Shown piece after piece: positions 62,469 to 64,000 of a stretch of 64,000 bases of DNA. The stretch is taken from contig NZ_JAIUZR010000004.1 in the NCBI RefSeq assembly GCF_020171465.1, positions 1 through 64,000 of the forward strand, written 5' to 3'. This DNA is from Lutimonas saemankumensis. GTDB taxonomy: Bacteria > Bacteroidota > Bacteroidia > Flavobacteriales > Flavobacteriaceae. The first letter of the stretch is position 1. Each line of letters starts with the position of its first letter. A program made the translations under genes and the position numbers. The notes below the pieces were generated by a model. The model had not been told where the DNA came from, did not search any database, and saw only the letters and a list, made by a program, of their open reading frames with translations.

Positions 62469-64000
62469 TTAACGTGTAAATAACATTTCTCGGTACTTTA
62501 CCAAGGGCCATAATTCATCATCGATCATGAGTTCAAGTTTATCACAGTGATTTCTTATCTGCTCAAAATATGGCTTTACCTTGTTACAATACAAACTGGC
62601 CTTTATACCTTCTTCTTTCACAATATTCGCCTTCTTGCGCTCCTCTACCATTGCATTTGTCTTTTGCGTAATACCCGAAATATGTTCGGAAATCTTTTTG
62701 ATCAAATCCATTTGCTCTTTAGCAACGCTTTCAAATTCCTTGCCAAAAACCTCCTTCAGCCCTTTAACATTTCTGATCAGGGTGTTTTGATAATTCACGG
62801 CCGTGGGAATAACATGATTCATGGCTATATCCCCAAGTACCCTGCCTTCAAGTTGAATTCTTAATGAATAGGCCGCATATTCTATCTCATGGCGTGCAAA
62901 AATTTCAGTTTCATTCATTACCTCCATCTCCTTGTAAAGGTTCATGGCTTTATCACTGATCTTTGCCCTAATGGCTTCCGGAGTAGTTTTATGGTTGCTC
63001 AACCCCCTTTTCATCGCTTCCTTTTCCCAATCTTCCCCATAACTGTTGCCTTCAAAAAGAATGTCTTTTGAATCCTTGATATATTCTCTTAAAACATTGA
63101 AAATAGCTTCGTCTTTTTTAAAGGATCTATTGTCTATCAATTTGTCAACTTCTTCTCTGAAACGCTTTAATTGTTTGGCTACGATTGTGTTCAATACAGT
63201 CATGGAATTGGCGCAACTGGCCATGGACCCAACGGCCCTGAATTCAAATTTGTTCCCCGTAAAAGCAAAAGGAGAAGTTCTGTTGCGGTCCGTATTATCC
63301 AAAAGGATTTCAGGAATTTTACCCACTACATTTAGTTTCAGGTCTGTTTTCTCCTGAGGTGACAGTTTACCATCCGTTACGTTTTCAAGTTCTTTTAGTA
63401 CCGTTGTCAATTGTTCCCCAATAAAAACGGAAACAATGGCAGGCGGTGCTTCATTGGACCCCAGCCTGTGATCATTACTTGCCGATGCTACCTCTGCGCG
63501 CATGAGCTCTTCATAGGTATAAATTGCTTTGATCGTATTAATGAAAAAGGTCAGGAATTGAAGATTCCTCATCGGCGTTTTCCCAGGACTAAGAAGATTC
63601 ACGCCGCTATCCGTATTCAGGGACCAGTTATTGTGTTTTCCTGATCCATTGATCCCTTTAAAAGGTTTTTCATGAAGCAATACCTTTAACTCATGTTTGG
63701 AGGCAACCTTACCCATGATATCCATTAAAAGCGCGTTATGGTCAACTGCTAAATTGGCTTCTTCATGTATGGCTGCTATTTCAAATTGATTTGGAGCCAC
63801 CTCATTGTGTCTTGTCTTAACCGGAATTCCAAGCTTTATGCATTCGGTCTCCAGTTCTATCATAAAATTTATTACGCGTTGAGGAATACTGCCGAAATAA
63901 TGATCATCGAGCTGCTGGCCCTTTGCCGATGTCTGCCCCAATAAGGTACGCCCGGTTAAAACCATATCGGGCCTGGACATGACCAAAGCTTTGTCGATCA
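62469..64000 (-). CDS. glnA: Glutamine synthetase type III, 3' part
   Basis: Partial gene: 509 codons are seen and the frame stays open past position 64000. Type III glutamine synthetase makes glutamine from glutamate, ammonium and ATP as a dodecamer. Seen: LVMSRPDMVLTGRTLLGQ, KLGIPVKTRHNEVAPNQFEIA, FKGINGSGKHNNWSLNTDSG, RLGSNEAPPAIVSVFIGE and NRTSPFAFTGNKFEFRAVGS, which are GSIII hallmarks, with the long C-terminal extension of the type III family. The full protein is usually about 720 to 730 residues, so about 220 N-terminal residues lie beyond the right edge. Confidence 0.93.
   Translation of the reverse strand, partial: IDKALVMSRPDMVLTGRTLLGQTSAKGQQLDDHYFGSIPQRVINFMIELETECIKLGIPVKTRHNEVAPNQFEIAAIHEEANLAVDHNALLMDIMGKVASKHELKVLLHEKPFKGINGSGKHNNWSLNTDSGVNLLSPGKTPMRNLQFLTFFINTIKAIYTYEELMRAEVASASNDHRLGSNEAPPAIVSVFIGEQLTTVLKELENVTDGKLSPQEKTDLKLNVVGKIPEILLDNTDRNRTSPFAFTGNKFEFRAVGSMASCANSMTVLNTIVAKQLKRFREEVDKLIDNRSFKKDEAIFNVLREYIKDSKDILFEGNSYGEDWEKEAMKRGLSNHKTTPEAIRAKISDKAMNLYKEMEVMNETEIFARHEIEYAAYSLRIQLEGRVLGDIAMNHVIPTAVNYQNTLIRNVKGLKEVFGKEFESVAKEQMDLIKKISEHISGITQKTNAMVEERKKANIVKEEGIKASLYCNKVKPYFEQIRNHCDKLELMIDDELWPLVKYREMLFTR

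Noticed and set aside
62395-62511. Extension of the rhodanese gene into the end of glnA.
   Set aside because: The conserved domain starts shortly after ATG 62394 and the extra part is unlike any leader.

Overview
The window is chromosomal DNA from a gliding or type IX-secreting member of the Bacteroidota, almost certainly family Flavobacteriaceae. The evidence is the AT-rich composition, the near absence of Shine-Dalgarno sequences, repeated TAnnTTTG promoter elements, and genes restricted to or typical of the phylum: gldE-gldD beside mutY-ssb, a SprE/PorW-like lipoprotein, a T9SS-type secreted protein, type III glutamine synthetase, GSCFA and DUF5687 proteins. No insertion sequence, prophage or CRISPR array was recognised.

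Layout. 0-3.8 kb: two promoters pointing out of the left edge, then thrS-infC-rpmI-rplT; infC appears to start at a non-AUG codon. 3.8-9.8 kb: prfA, a lipoprotein cytochrome c, gdhA, pheS, a retropepsin-like protease and purM. 9.8-12 kb: a DUF5687 ABC exporter. 12.1-20.4 kb: a SprE/PorW-like TPR lipoprotein, a bactofilin, AtpZ, a small membrane protein and the ATP synthase genes atpB-E-F-H-A-G; beta and epsilon are not here. 20.4-27.7 kb: M14 carboxypeptidase, 2-hydroxyacid dehydrogenase, CBS protein, DUF985 cupin, neutral-ceramidase-like lipoprotein and a putative porin.

28.1-35.1 kb is an AT-richer accessory segment with long non-coding gaps holding possible gene remnants. It encodes a SASA-type esterase, two membrane-anchored SGNH-like proteins, an MBOAT O-acyltransferase and an unusual QueC-like PP-loop enzyme that keeps the complete QueC cysteine pattern. 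It looks like a locus for modifying a cell-surface glycan and ends at tRNA-Arg(UCG). This is the best candidate here for undescribed biology.

35.2-46.8 kb: YqeY, RecX, a 1207-residue secreted lamin-tail protein, then on the minus strand HU, an easily missed 30-residue very basic ribosomal-type protein and RNase G; then mutY-ssb-gldE-gldD-ctaA on the plus strand. 46.7-49.3 kb: four consecutive minus-strand lipoproteins, three with Ala/Glu-rich linkers. 49.3-64 kb: EamA exporter, rplU (with a histone-H1-like tail)-rpmA, flippase-dut-TPR, LysE, a ferredoxin-reductase-like protein, TPM, LemA, MerR, M23 peptidase, alaS-GSCFA, rhodanese and the 3' part of a type III glutamine synthetase that runs off the right edge.

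Much of the window is conserved housekeeping: translation, ATP synthesis and nitrogen assimilation (GDH and GSIII). Envelope and motility functions are interleaved with it. All family names come from reading motifs in translations; no database search was run.
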